Assembly: GCA_002796835.1 (NCBI GenBank)
Contig: LUGL01000089.1
Coordinates: 1-64,000, forward strand
DNA length: 64,000 nt
Direction of reading: 5' to 3'
Origin: Elainella saxicola E1
Lineage (GTDB): Bacteria > Cyanobacteriota > Cyanobacteriia > Elainellales > Elainellaceae
How positions within the stretch are numbered: position 1 is the first letter of the stretch; every line of letters begins with the position of its first letter. The notes beneath the pieces are model-generated. The model was not told the origin of the DNA, did no database searches, and was given only the letters and a program-made list of their open reading frames with translations. Shown here in pieces: positions 17,557 to 26,955 of this stretch. Both the position numbers and the translations under genes were made by a program.

Positions 17557-19277
17557 GCAGAAATGGCTCCTAGACTTTCTAAATATCGGCAAATGCACGC
17601 TGATAAACGACTTCTAGTCAAAGATTTGGACGGGTCGGAGGCTGATTTGGAACTGGAACGGCGTCTGGCAGTGCGATCGGGGCTATAGGTTTCAGCAATG
17701 TATTCAGCGATGATCGGGTTAATCATCCCTTCCAGTCCCGCTAAGAACTGTTCAAGTTGGCGATCAATCTGGGCCATTTGACTGGCAGACCCAGCCTGCG
17801 GCAAGGCAGAATATAACCGTTGATGCAGCAACAGGGTCCATTTAGGAGTCCATTCAGGACCAAATGGGGCAGATCGTTCCATTTTTTGGGCATTTTTTTG
17901 AGCATCCGCACTGAAGGGATCAATCTTCGCTAACCAGAGCGCTCCCAGCAAATTTTCAAGACGGCGATCGAGCTGAGCAATTTGGGCCAACTGAGTCACT
18001 TCCAGATAGTCGGGCAACAGCAGCGACAGGGCCTCTCCCATCTGGATTAACCATTCCCGCCGCATATCTGCCGCCATTTCTTGCAACTCCAACAGGCGGC
18101 TCACCTGAAACTGGGCTGTAAGACCCACTTGGGGGGCAATTTCGGTCATGGATTGGCGTCGATGGTGAAACAGCACCATTGCCTTGAGGTAAGCCTGCTC
18201 TTTCGGCAAGGGTTGGCTTCGGCTGCGTCGGCTACGTCGAGCTACTTCCATGCGCTGATCGATCACCTGCTCCACCACCTGCTCTAAGACTCGATAGGCG
18301 ACCTGCTGATAGCGGTGCAGAAACTCAGTTTGTTGCTGCTCATCCTCTGAGGACTGTTGCTGAGCAAAAATTCGGCTTTGCACCCGATCGATCGATCCCT
18401 TCAGCGCAATATTCTCGATCGAGGTCAGATCCCCTGAATGGGGAGGCCGCAGCTTTTTCGCCAGGTTGTGCAGTTCTTCTAACAAAGCCAGTGGCGTTAA
18501 CCAAATTCCCTTAGCTTGCAGCATTTGCAGCATTTGCTCAAGCTGTTGGGGCGTGGGTTCAGGGCAGCGTTTGCCGGGATTTTGCGATCGCCATTGTAGA
18601 TAATCACGCCGATATATCGCTTGATAGCACTGGAATATCTCACAGGTTCTTTGTAACGATGCCTGCGCCAATTGACTCGAAAGCAATCGCTGAATTTGCT
18701 GGCTGGTTGCCTGGTTCAGGATCGCCCAATCGCTCGTCAGATAAATACCGTAAATTTCCTTGAGCGCTAAATCCAATTCTTTATGCTGACGGGTGAGCAG
18801 CTTAGTCCAGGTACTGAGCCGACTCAAGGCCGGGTCAAATTTGCGCACGATCGTCACAGCTAGTGGACAGGCCCGATCGCTCTGGTTAGCAGACCTATCA
18901 AACACCTGTAGTGGATCGGCATCTTCTAAGACATAAGGGAAAAGGTCGGCTTGGCAAAACTGACCTTGTGCCCCAAAGTGCTGCTCTAAGCTATAACAAA
19001 CCTGCGGAATTTGGTTCGAGACAAAACAGCGTAAGCAACATTCGGCTAACCGACTGGCCGAAAACTCGACAGCAAGCTCAGTTAGATTGGGCATTTCCGA
19101 GCGCATGATCTGCACCAACTGCTGCTGGACCACCGCATCTGGAACATCGATCGCCTCCATCAGCGTGGGGAACTGCTGCTGAAAAAACGCTTTTGCCACC
19201 TCAATTTCAACGCGACGCAAACGCCCCGAAGCTTCTAACCGCAAATGGGTCCAATATCTCCATGCAGCACCCATCAA
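17553..19277 (-). CDS. Sigma-like HTH protein of the CHAT/DUF1822 module
   Basis: 574 residues, helical throughout. Residues about 375-425 contain a helix-turn-helix-like stretch (QSMTEIAPQVGLTAQFQVSR) that resembles region 4 of sigma-70 factors, preceded by basic residues (RRSRRSRSQP). Homologues at this place in CHAT/DUF1822 clusters are often annotated as sigma-70-like. Core region 2 is not clearly recognisable, so a real sigma activity is uncertain. The stop TGA overlaps the next gene's ATG. Likely the intracellular output or regulator of the module. Confidence 0.75.
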   Translation of the reverse strand: MMGAAWRYWTHLRLEASGRLRRVEIEVAKAFFQQQFPTLMEAIDVPDAVVQQQLVQIMRSEMPNLTELAVEFSASRLAECCLRCFVSNQIPQVCYSLEQHFGAQGQFCQADLFPYVLEDADPLQVFDRSANQSDRACPLAVTIVRKFDPALSRLSTWTKLLTRQHKELDLALKEIYGIYLTSDWAILNQATSQQIQRLLSSQLAQASLQRTCEIFQCYQAIYRRDYLQWRSQNPGKRCPEPTPQQLEQMLQMLQAKGIWLTPLALLEELHNLAKKLRPPHSGDLTSIENIALKGSIDRVQSRIFAQQQSSEDEQQQTEFLHRYQQVAYRVLEQVVEQVIDQRMEVARRSRRSRSQPLPKEQAYLKAMVLFHHRRQSMTEIAPQVGLTAQFQVSRLLELQEMAADMRREWLIQMGEALSLLLPDYLEVTQLAQIAQLDRRLENLLGALWLAKIDPFSADAQKNAQKMERSAPFGPEWTPKWTLLLHQRLYSALPQAGSASQMAQIDRQLEQFLAGLEGMINPIIAEYIAETYSPDRTARRRSSSKSASDPSKSLTRSRLSACICRYLESLGAISA

Positions 19278-19712
19278 ATTCTCACCTCTTAGCCACTATG
19301 GGGAACATTATTTTGTCTACCATACAATTCATCGACGATCTCAGGTTCATGTTTCAGCTTCTTGTTGATCTAAGCGATCGGCCTTGCGAACCTATGCAGT
19401 TGAGGCGAGCGATCGGCATCAGATCTGGAGTTCAATCGTCCAAATTCCAGTTACCGCATGGGTTTTGCCTTCAGTTTTTAGACTTCAAAACCACCACCAG
19501 GATCGAAACTGCCAAAAGCAAGGCTGTGGAAGATTCAGATTGGACGATTGGCTGTGGGTCGAGAGGAGGGATCGAAGGATTGATTGCTTATTAGTTTTTG
19601 ATGACAACCGAAACAGGTTCATCGCTGGTGCTAGCCTGCTGGATTGTTCGCACTGATGAAACCTTTCCTAGACCAACCGATGTTTATCCTGTAAATAAGT
19701 GAGGGATCGACG
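19278..19712. other. Gap with possible gene remnants
   Basis: 435 bp. No start-to-stop gene of conviction. On the minus strand two open pieces in the same frame are separated by TAATAA: one ends SDEPVSVVIKN, the other carries a hydrophobic helix (TALLLAVSILVVVLKSKN). These may be relics of a small membrane protein. A plus-strand frame at 19193-19594 has no coding character that I trust. Confidence 0.35.
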
Positions 19713-19952
19713 ATGACTATCAAAGAATATGATGTGGTTGCTTTAACCAATGAAATTCAGGCAGTTCACCAAAATACCCACCAGCCAATTCTATTAAGGC
19801 ATGGGCAAGTTGGCACTGTGGTCATGAGTTTTGCAGATCAAGCTTACTTAGTTGACTTTGCTGATGCGCAAGGAGAGACTTATGCCATGGAAACTGTCCC
19901 TGCGACCCAACTCATGCTGCTCACCTATGAGCCAATGTTGGTTGAAACCTAG
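19713..19952 (+). CDS. DUF4926 domain protein
   Basis: 79 residues: MTIKEYDVVALTNEI, LRHGQVGTVVMSF and YLVDFADAQGETYA follow the DUF4926 pattern (small beta-barrel). SD GAGGGA lies about 8 nt before ATG. It is followed 15 bp later by a DUF2283 gene. Small pairs of this kind are scattered in cyanobacteria and have sometimes been considered toxin-antitoxin-like, but evidence for toxicity is lacking. Confidence 0.85.
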   Translation: MTIKEYDVVALTNEIQAVHQNTHQPILLRHGQVGTVVMSFADQAYLVDFADAQGETYAMETVPATQLMLLTYEPMLVET

Positions 19953-19967
19953 AATCGAGAACAGCCA

Positions 19968-20168
19968 ATGAACGTTAAATACGATCGTGAAGCGGACATT
20001 CTCATTTTTGTGTTACGAGAAGATCCACCCGTAAACGCAATTTCTGAGCCTGGAGGTGTGATTGTTAGCTATGACGACAAGGATGAACCCACCAGCATTG
20101 AGTTTTTGAATGCCTCAAAGCGCCAACTCTTCAATCCTGGAGAAACCAATATTACGATCTACTCCTGA
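19968..20168 (+). CDS. DUF2283 family protein
   Basis: 66 residues. MNVKYDREADILIFVL and GGVIVSYDDKDEPTSIEFLN are the DUF2283 signature. It is coupled to the DUF4926 gene with a 15-bp gap containing GAGAA. No signal peptide. Function unknown. Confidence 0.88.
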   Translation: MNVKYDREADILIFVLREDPPVNAISEPGGVIVSYDDKDEPTSIEFLNASKRQLFNPGETNITIYS

Positions 20169-20345
20169 ACAGTCGATCGATTCATAAAGAGCCGATCGAT
20201 CAAACCCGCAACGATTGCGATCGAGTTGTGGCATTCACTGGAGTTATCATACAAAACAGCGACAGCTCATCTAAGGAAGAGATTTCCCACCGGATGAACT
20301 GCCGCACTGGATCGATCTGGATGATCGAACAAATCTGAAATTAAC

Positions 20346-20801
20346 TCACTTGACGGGCTGAAGCTCAGTTACTTTGAGCGTAAACTTACCAATTCCCTGC
20401 CCCGCATAAGGACTGACTCGAATAATATAGTTGCCGGGTCGGGTGATGCGAGCAAACAGCATCGAGTTGGTAGAGCCGTCCGGCGCATCGTCATTTTCAG
20501 CTACCGCAGAACCATCCGGTGCAAGCAGCGTCAAAATGGTATCGAATTCTTCTGAGGTGAGGTCCACTACCACCTGATCGCCTGCCTCAAAGGTCACCAG
20601 ATAATCCCGAGCAAATCCACCGCTCCCCGTCGGGATATCCTTATCCGTCAAGCTGTCTGCTACTTCATTGCCATCCGGCATTGGAATGGGGTTATAGAGT
20701 GCTTGAGCAACACCTGACCGAGCACCCAAGCCGATCGCGATCACAGCGGCTGCCGGAGCAAGTAACGAAAGACAAAGCTTAGAGACTAGAGAGTTTCTCA
20801 T
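20346..20801 (-). CDS. Secreted PPC-domain protein
   Basis: 151 residues from ATG 20801, which gives a standard signal peptide (MRNSLVSKLCLSLL, then Ala-rich, cleavage near AQA). A ten-residue longer start is possible. The mature part is a bacterial pre-peptidase C-terminal (PPC) beta-sandwich: VTFEAGDQVVVDL, FDTILTLLAPDGS and NYIIRVSPYAGQG. PPC domains usually accompany secreted peptidases; here the domain stands alone. Likely periplasmic or extracellular, possibly a binding module. Confidence 0.85.
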   Translation of the reverse strand: MRNSLVSKLCLSLLAPAAAVIAIGLGARSGVAQALYNPIPMPDGNEVADSLTDKDIPTGSGGFARDYLVTFEAGDQVVVDLTSEEFDTILTLLAPDGSAVAENDDAPDGSTNSMLFARITRPGNYIIRVSPYAGQGIGKFTLKVTELQPVK

Positions 20802-21001
20802 AAAAACGGCAAACCCCGCCAAAAACAACAAGCGTTCGTCAATTATGACTCATTCTTCCCAAGACGCCCCGGATAGTCGCCAAGAATTTTAGGTTTAGCA
20901 AATATTTCAAGCGCCTCCGCTCGCCCCTCCCCCCCTTCTCCTCAATTCCAAATCTGTCTACACTAGTATTGAGAAAGATTACAAATCACTGCGTTACCCT
21001 T

Positions 21002-21265
21002 ATGGCTGCCAAAGTTGAAATTTACACCTGGAGCACCTGCCCTTTCTGCATTCGGGCCAAATCCCTGCTCGACAAAAAAGGCGTAGAGTACACCGAATAT
21101 TGTCTCGATGGAGATGAACCCGGTCGGGCAAAGATGGCCCAGCGATCCCATGGAAGACGATCGGTCCCTCAGATTTTCATTAACGATCAGCATGTCGGGG
21201 GCTGCGACGACATCCATGCCCTCAACGCCAGAGGCGAACTCGATGCCCTATTAGCTGCTTCCTAG
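21002..21265 (+). CDS. grxC: Glutaredoxin 3 (GrxC)
   Basis: 87 residues from ATG 21002 (MAAKVEIYTW); the upstream in-frame ATG at 20969 adds residues not typical of the family. It has the active site CPFC (YTWSTCPFCIRAK), the cis-Pro loop SVPQIF, and the glutathione-binding GGCDD. It reduces disulfides with glutathione. It is directly upstream of gshB (69 bp), a common cyanobacterial arrangement linking glutathione synthesis and use. Confidence 0.95.
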   Translation: MAAKVEIYTWSTCPFCIRAKSLLDKKGVEYTEYCLDGDEPGRAKMAQRSHGRRSVPQIFINDQHVGGCDDIHALNARGELDALLAAS

Positions 21266-21334
21266 AATAGGGCTCATGCAGAACTCGAAACTCAATATTC
21301 AAAGTGCCTTGCTTAATGTCTGGAGAAAGTCCGC

Positions 21335-22321
21335 GTGAAATTTGCATTCATTATTGATCCGATTCAGAAGCTCGATCCTGGACATGACACCAGCGTGGCG
21401 CTGATGGAAGCGGCTCAAATCTTGGGCCATGAAGTTTGGATTACAGAAGCTCCCTTGCTAGGCGTGATGGATGGCAAGGCATTTGCCCTGATGCAGTCTG
21501 TTCAGCTCCAGCCGGTGCAATTGGTTGAAGGGCGCTGGGTTTCTGAGGATCACTGGTTTCAATTGGGCGATCGCCAGCGTGTTTGGCTAGAGGAAATGGA
21601 TGCGGTGTTCATGCGGACCGATCCCCCAGTGACCGTGTCTTATCTCTATGCCACCTACATTCTGGACTACGTCGATCCAGCAAAAACCCTGGTAATTAAC
21701 AGTCCAAACGGTCTGCGGGCAGCCAACGAAAAGATGTATGCGCTTCAGTTTACTGATGTGATGCCCACTACAATTGTTACTCAAGACAAGCAGGTGATTC
21801 GAGAGTTTATTGAGCAGCAGGGAATTGGGGTACTGAAGCCATTAGGCGGCAAAGCAGGAGAAGGGATTCTATTGATCACTGCGGACGATCGCAACTTCAA
21901 CTCACTGATCGAAATTAGCACCCAGGGCAAAGTGCCGATCATGGTGCAGTCTTACCTGCCCGCTGCCAAAGAAGGCGACAAGCGCATTATTTTATTGAAC
22001 GGTGAGCCGATCGGCGCAGTGAATCGCGTTCCTAGCGGCAAAGAGTTTCGGGGCAACATGGCCGTGGGTGGACAGGCCGTCAAAACAGAAATTACCGATC
22101 GGGAATACCAGATTTGTCAGCGAGTCGGTCCGGTGCTGCAACGGGATGGCCTGGTGTTTGTCGGCATTGATGTGATTGGCGGCTACCTGACAGAAGTCAA
22201 CGTCACCAGTCCAACCGGCGTGCGCGAGATCGATCGGCTCGAAGGCAGCCAATTGGGACAACAAGTGATTCAATGGGTGATGCAGCAGAAACAGCAGGCA
22301 AACCTTGCTGCAACCTCCTGA
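21335..22321 (+). CDS. gshB: Glutathione synthetase
   Basis: 328 residues, GTG start, full length for the prokaryotic enzyme. ATP-grasp hallmarks are present: KPLGGKAGEGILLI (about 165-178), GDKRIILLNGEPIGAVNRVP, FVGIDVIGGYLTEVNVTSPTG near the C-terminus. It ligates glycine to gamma-glutamylcysteine using ATP in the cytoplasm. Follows grxC. A 150-bp gap separates it from the ABC transporter genes. Confidence 0.97.
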   Translation: MKFAFIIDPIQKLDPGHDTSVALMEAAQILGHEVWITEAPLLGVMDGKAFALMQSVQLQPVQLVEGRWVSEDHWFQLGDRQRVWLEEMDAVFMRTDPPVTVSYLYATYILDYVDPAKTLVINSPNGLRAANEKMYALQFTDVMPTTIVTQDKQVIREFIEQQGIGVLKPLGGKAGEGILLITADDRNFNSLIEISTQGKVPIMVQSYLPAAKEGDKRIILLNGEPIGAVNRVPSGKEFRGNMAVGGQAVKTEITDREYQICQRVGPVLQRDGLVFVGIDVIGGYLTEVNVTSPTGVREIDRLEGSQLGQQVIQWVMQQKQQANLAATS

Positions 22322-22471
22322 ACCATCGTCATCTGAAAATTTGTCCTGGTAGTCATCCGCTTTACCTGTAGATTGTATACCGGTGCCTCAAGGCTAACTT
22401 TAGCCTGTGATTAGCCCATAGAATATTTTTAGAGTTGATCTTTCGTATTGAAATTCCAGCAGGAGCGTTGA

Positions 22472-23548
22472 ATGAGTCAGTTGCCCGATCCCCTTCAAGG
22501 TCTTTTCGGAATGAATCGTCGGCGATTTATCCAGTATGGGGCGCTGACTGTCGGCAGCAGCATTCTAGCTGCCTGTGCCTCTAAGCAGCAAACCACTCAA
22601 CCCGCTGCTTCTGGAACCAGTGAATTGGTCAAACTCACCTATGGCACTAACTGGTTTGCTCAAGCTGAACATGGGGGATTTTACCAGGCTGTGGCCACCG
22701 GCATCTATCGCGATCATGGCCTGGATGTCACGATCAAAATGGGGGGCCCCCAGGTGAATGGCACCCAATTGTTGATGGGTGGGGCGATCGACTTTTTTAT
22801 GGGCTACCCCACAGCGGCGATCAAAGCCGTCCAGGAAGGAATTCCCAAGGTTACTGTCGCCGCGATTTTCCAAAAAGATCCGCAGGTGCTGCTGGCTCAT
22901 CCTGAAAGCGGGGCAAAAAGTCTGGCCGATTTGAAAGGGAAGCCGATATTCGTTTCTTCGGAATCCAGCATTACGTTTTGGCCATTTCTTAAGGCAAAGT
23001 TCGGCTATACCGATGACCAAAAGCGTCCTTATAACTTCAATCCGGCTCCGTTCCTAGCCGATAAAAGTTCAGCTCAACAAGGTTATCTCAGCTCTGAACC
23101 TCTGGCCATTCAGAAGCAAGGGGGCTTTGATCCATTGGTGTTCCTACTGGCGGACTCTGGATATGACCCCTATTCCACAACGATCGAATGTAAGCAAGAA
23201 TTGGTAGAGCAAAAGCCAGATATCGTCCAACGATTTGTCGATGCCTCAATCAAAGGTTGGTATAGCTACTTGGAAGGCGATCCAGCCCCAGCCAATGAGT
23301 TAATCAAAAAAGATAATCCTGAAATGACCGATGAACAAATTAAATATGGCATCGACAAGATGAAAGAATACGGCATTGTCATCTCAGGAGATGCAGAGGC
23401 TAAAGGAATCGGAGCAATGACAGATCAGCGCTGGAAATCCTTTTTTGATACGATGGCTGGAGAAGGGATCTTTGATCGAAATCTCGACTATCGCAAGGCC
23501 TACACCTTGCAGTTTGTCAACAAAGGTCCGGATGCCTACAAAAGCTAG
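22472..23548 (+). CDS. NMT1/THI5-like ABC transporter substrate-binding lipoprotein
   Basis: 358 residues. SD AGGAG precedes ATG. The N-terminus has a twin-arginine-like NRRRFIQYG and a lipobox ending LAAC (Cys about 35), so it is probably a Tat-exported lipoprotein. The mature part is the NMT1/SsuA-like periplasmic binding fold: LTYGTNWFAQAEHGGFYQA, LLMGGAIDFFMGY, and SLADLKGKPIFV. The ligand is not determinable: thiamine-precursor, riboflavin-like or sulfonate types share these features. An ATPase gene follows after 9 bp, but no permease gene is present. Confidence 0.9.
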   Translation: MSQLPDPLQGLFGMNRRRFIQYGALTVGSSILAACASKQQTTQPAASGTSELVKLTYGTNWFAQAEHGGFYQAVATGIYRDHGLDVTIKMGGPQVNGTQLLMGGAIDFFMGYPTAAIKAVQEGIPKVTVAAIFQKDPQVLLAHPESGAKSLADLKGKPIFVSSESSITFWPFLKAKFGYTDDQKRPYNFNPAPFLADKSSAQQGYLSSEPLAIQKQGGFDPLVFLLADSGYDPYSTTIECKQELVEQKPDIVQRFVDASIKGWYSYLEGDPAPANELIKKDNPEMTDEQIKYGIDKMKEYGIVISGDAEAKGIGAMTDQRWKSFFDTMAGEGIFDRNLDYRKAYTLQFVNKGPDAYKS

Positions 23549-23557
23549 GAGCATGTC

Positions 23558-24328
23558 ATGATACCTGCCATTACTCTGAGCAACGTCAGCAAAGTTTATG
23601 CCAATGGTACGATAGCGCTTCAAGACTTAAATCTGACGATCGGGGAAGGGCAATTTGTCAGCCTCTTGGGACCTTCGGGCTGCGGCAAAAGTACAGTCCT
23701 GCGCATTATGGCGGGCCTCGGCAAAATGAATGTAGGAAATTTGTATTGGGCGGGCGATCGGACTCGTCAGCGGCTGGCTTTTGTCTTTCAAGAGGCAGCA
23801 CTCATGCCCTGGGCTACTGTTGAAGATAATGTGCGGTTACCGTTGAAATTAGCAGGTTTGCCGAAACGGGAAGCCATCAAAGCGGTAGCAGAAGCCATTC
23901 GCATGGTGGATTTGCAGGGATTCGAGCATAGTTATCCGCGTGAACTCTCAGGCGGCATGAAAATGCGCGTTTCGATCGCCCGTGCGCTGGTTACCAAACC
24001 GGAAATGCTGTTAATGGATGAACCGTTTGGCGCACTCGATGAAATGACGCGCAGCAAACTTAACAGCGATTTACTCAATCTCTGGCAAGAAAAGCAGTGG
24101 ACTGTTGTCTTTGTCACTCACAATATTTACGAAGCCGTTTATCTTTCTAATCGGGTCGTGGTAATGGCTGCTCGTCCGGGACGGGTCATTGCTGATGTGG
24201 CGATCGATGCGGCCTATCCTCGTACTGAAGAATTTCGCACCTCTCCGCTTTACAACGAATATTGTCGTCAAATTTCCTATGCACTAGCCCAGACGGTCAA
24301 TACTGGATCTGGCTATGACCATCATTAG
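23558..24328 (+). CDS. ABC transporter ATP-binding protein (SsuB/TauB type)
   Basis: 256 residues. Walker A GPSGCGKST, Q-loop FVFQEAALMPW, signature LSGGMKMRVSIARAL, Walker B LLMDEPFGALDE and switch His VTHN are all intact. It pairs with the upstream NMT1-like binding protein (9-bp gap). The membrane permease expected next in such an operon is missing; a 24-residue ORF at 24347-24421 might be its remnant. Confidence 0.93.
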   Translation: MIPAITLSNVSKVYANGTIALQDLNLTIGEGQFVSLLGPSGCGKSTVLRIMAGLGKMNVGNLYWAGDRTRQRLAFVFQEAALMPWATVEDNVRLPLKLAGLPKREAIKAVAEAIRMVDLQGFEHSYPRELSGGMKMRVSIARALVTKPEMLLMDEPFGALDEMTRSKLNSDLLNLWQEKQWTVVFVTHNIYEAVYLSNRVVVMAARPGRVIADVAIDAAYPRTEEFRTSPLYNEYCRQISYALAQTVNTGSGYDHH

Positions 24329-24346
24329 GCTGGTGAGTGATCAACA

Positions 24347-24421
24347 ATGGCCCATCAGCCCAATCTCGATGAAATACGAAATGCGATCAACCCTCAGTTG
24401 GATGGCTCAGTCACCCAATAG
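24347..24421 (+). pseudogene. Possible N-terminal remnant of the missing ABC permease
   Basis: ATG 24347 opens a 24-codon frame (MAHQPNLDEIRNAINPQLDG, stop TAG), 18 bp after the ATPase gene, exactly where an operon permease would start. It overlaps the 3' end of the convergent MshEN-like gene. Identification rests on position only. Confidence 0.3.
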
Positions 24422-24777
24422 CCATATCTCCGCCAATATTGCTCTCGGAGTGCCTGCTTCAGTTGCCCCTCTGAAATCAGAGTATATTCAACCAACAGTT
24501 CACCCAGTTTTTTAGAGGATTGGGGCTGTTGGCTCAAGACATCTTGAAGTTGAGCAGGCGAGATCCAGCGACGATGAATCAAAACCCAACCCAGTTTGGC
24601 GATCGTTTCAGCATCTGAGGGTTGTGTGGGCGCAGAAAAGTGAGCGGTTGAATCTGTAATCGGATTAAACATAGGAACACAGTTAGCCAGTCGGGGGGCG
24701 TTATTAACTTCACTGCTTTGATAGGCCGATTCCGGAATGAAGGCAGAATTAATTTGAAAATTTGTTGGACTGAGCAC
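24394..24777 (-). CDS. MshEN/GspE-N-like domain protein
   Basis: 127 residues. GTG start at 24777 with GGAG 8 nt upstream. The C-terminal 65 residues (LGWVLIHRRWISPAQLQDVL, then KLGELLVEYTLISEGQLKQA) resemble the N-terminal domain of type II/IV secretion ATPases (MshEN), which in some proteins binds c-di-GMP. The N-terminal 50 residues look disordered. No ATPase follows, so it is a stand-alone domain. It converges on the ABC operon. Confidence 0.7.
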   Translation of the reverse strand: MLSPTNFQINSAFIPESAYQSSEVNNAPRLANCVPMFNPITDSTAHFSAPTQPSDAETIAKLGWVLIHRRWISPAQLQDVLSQQPQSSKKLGELLVEYTLISEGQLKQALREQYWRRYGYWVTEPSN

Positions 24778-25026
24778 TGGATTGACTCCAAAAAGCAGTT
24801 TGGCACTGCGGATGCTTGATAAACGCTTGATAACCCAATCAATCCCCGGATAGCTGTTGACAGTCGTTTCAATCCGGGAATGCTCAGGGTAGATGTAGCT
24901 GTGCTAATCCGCTTCTATTATGATCTGAGAGTCTAGCATAAGATCTAGAACTGGTTAGGTTGCTGCATCGCTCATCCGGAAGCGAAACTACCCAATTCGT
25001 CCGGGCCATCGTCCGAGCAAGGTCCA

Positions 25027-26867
25027 GTGGCAGATAACAAGAACGTCCTATCTTCCTTTTCCAAGTATGTTCCCCATCGTGTTTCCCTTCGACTGCTGCT
25101 CATTGTCCCATTTGTATTACAAGTTTCGCTGGCGGTAGGGCTGACTGGTTATTTAGCATTACGTAACAGCCAGGGTGCAGTTAGTCGGCCTATCAATGGG
25201 AAGCCGAACCCTATCCGCTCTGTGTTGCAGCTGCTTACCCAGTCTATGATGACAACCATCGCTTTATAGGCGTTGTCGCTGTTGAGCAAAGGTTGACGCA
25301 AATCAGTGATTTCTTGCGCGATCTTCATATCAGTGAATCTGGGAAAGCGTTTATTGTCGAACGGAATGGTTTGCTGGTTGCCACTTCTAGCCAAGAGCCG
25401 CCTTATCGTTTAGTTGAAGGCAAACCTCAGCGCTTGAGAGCAACCGACAGCCAGGACCCAATCATTCAAGGAACAGCAAGGTATCTCTCTGATCGATTTA
25501 ATAGTTTCAACAGCATTTCCGATCGCCAACAACTTGATTTTTCGATCGCAGGAAATCGGCAATTTGTGGAGGTTGTGCCTTGGCAGGATGCTTGGGGCCT
25601 CGATTGGCTAGTCGTTGTGATTATGCCAGAGGCCGACTTTATGGCCGAAATTAATACCTATACTCGCACCACCATTTTGTTATGTCTGATTGCTCTGGGA
25701 TTGGCAACGGTATCTGGACTGTATACTGCACGCTGGATTATTCGACCGATTTTGCGCTTAAATTCGGCTTCGAAGGCGATCGCAGCAGGAGATTTAGAGC
25801 AAACCGTTGCGGCTGATCACGTTGAGGAACTGGCAGAATTGGCGCAGTCTTTCACCCAAATGTCTCAGCAGTTACGCGATTCGTTCAAAACGCTGGAACA
25901 GATGAATCAAGATCTTGAACTGCGGGTCCAGGAACGAACGGAAGAGCTTTCTCAAGCACTACGAGATTTGCAGCAAACTCAATTGCAGTTGATCCAAACT
26001 GAAAAGATGTCGAGTTTAGGTCAAATGGTGGCTGGCATCGCGCATGAAATCAACAATCTAGTTAATTTTATTCACGGCAACATGAGTCATGTGATCGACT
26101 ACATCAAAGACCTATTAGACACAATTCAACTGTATCAATCCCACTATCCTGAGTACAACCCTGCCATTCAAGATCAGATCAAAAAAATCGATTTAGAGTT
26201 CATAAGCACCGATCTACCTAGTTTATTGAATTCAATACAAGAAGGAACACGATGAATTCAAGCGATCGTGCTGAGTTTACGCACTTTTTCCCGGTTGGAT
26301 GAAGCAGAAAGAAAAGTTGCCAATATTCATGAAGGAATCGACAGCGTTTTGCTCTTGTTGCAACATCGCTTAAAAGCAAAGACCGATCGCAGTGAAATCA
26401 AAGTGATCAAGAACTATGAGCAGCTACCAGCACTGGAATGTTATCCGGGACCGTTGAATCAGGTATTTATGAATATCCTGGTAAATGCGATCGATGCGAT
26501 TGAAGCACGGTGGTCTAACCGATCGAACCAAAAGCATAAGGGAGGAATCACTGCTTTACTGACTAATGCTGAAAGTGAGTCACCTCAAATTCATATTTCC
26601 AACCATGTTCAGGATCAGCATGTTGTGATTCGGATTCGGGATAATGGCATTGGCATGACGGAAGCGATCAAAGCCAAGCTGTTTGATCCGTTCTTCACCA
26701 CTAAGCCAGTCGGCCAGGGCACAGGACTGGGGCTTTCCATTAGCTACAAGATTGTTGTCGAGCAGCATGGTGGCAAACTTCACTATCACTCCATCGTTGA
26801 GTCTGGAACAGAATTTGTGATTGAAATTCCGCTGCATCATTCCAACAATCTCACTCACGCGGCTTAA
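25027..26867 (+). pseudogene. Decayed Cache-HAMP sensor histidine kinase
   Basis: Three open segments that belong to one former gene. 25027-25269 (GTG start) encodes the first membrane helix. Then a large part of the Cache sensor domain is missing and the frame shifts; the continuing frame reads YPVYDDNHRFIGVVAVEQ just before 25293. 25293-26252 encodes the Cache end, second membrane helix, HAMP, coiled coil and HisKA (GIAHEINNLVNF, H-box intact). A single in-frame TGA at 26253-26255 (CGA TGA ATT; probably once CGA) interrupts it. 26256-26867 encodes the HATPase domain (N-box VNAIDAIE, DNGIGM, GTGLGLSIS). A frameshift/deletion plus a nonsense codon make it non-functional as a whole. Confidence 0.85.
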
Positions 26868-26955
26868 AATCATCTCCAAGCGGAATGGTCGCTATTATTA
26901 TCCAAATAGTATAAGGATTAATTTTTTGCTTGTATTTTGCTTGCAGTCCATGAAA

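Noticed and set aside
17557-17598. Longer start for the DUF1822 protein
   Set aside because: ATGA coupling with AGGAG supports 17556; the extension lies entirely within the upstream gene.
19193-19594. 133-codon plus-strand frame
   Set aside because: Begins inside the sigma-like gene on the opposite strand and has no coding signature.
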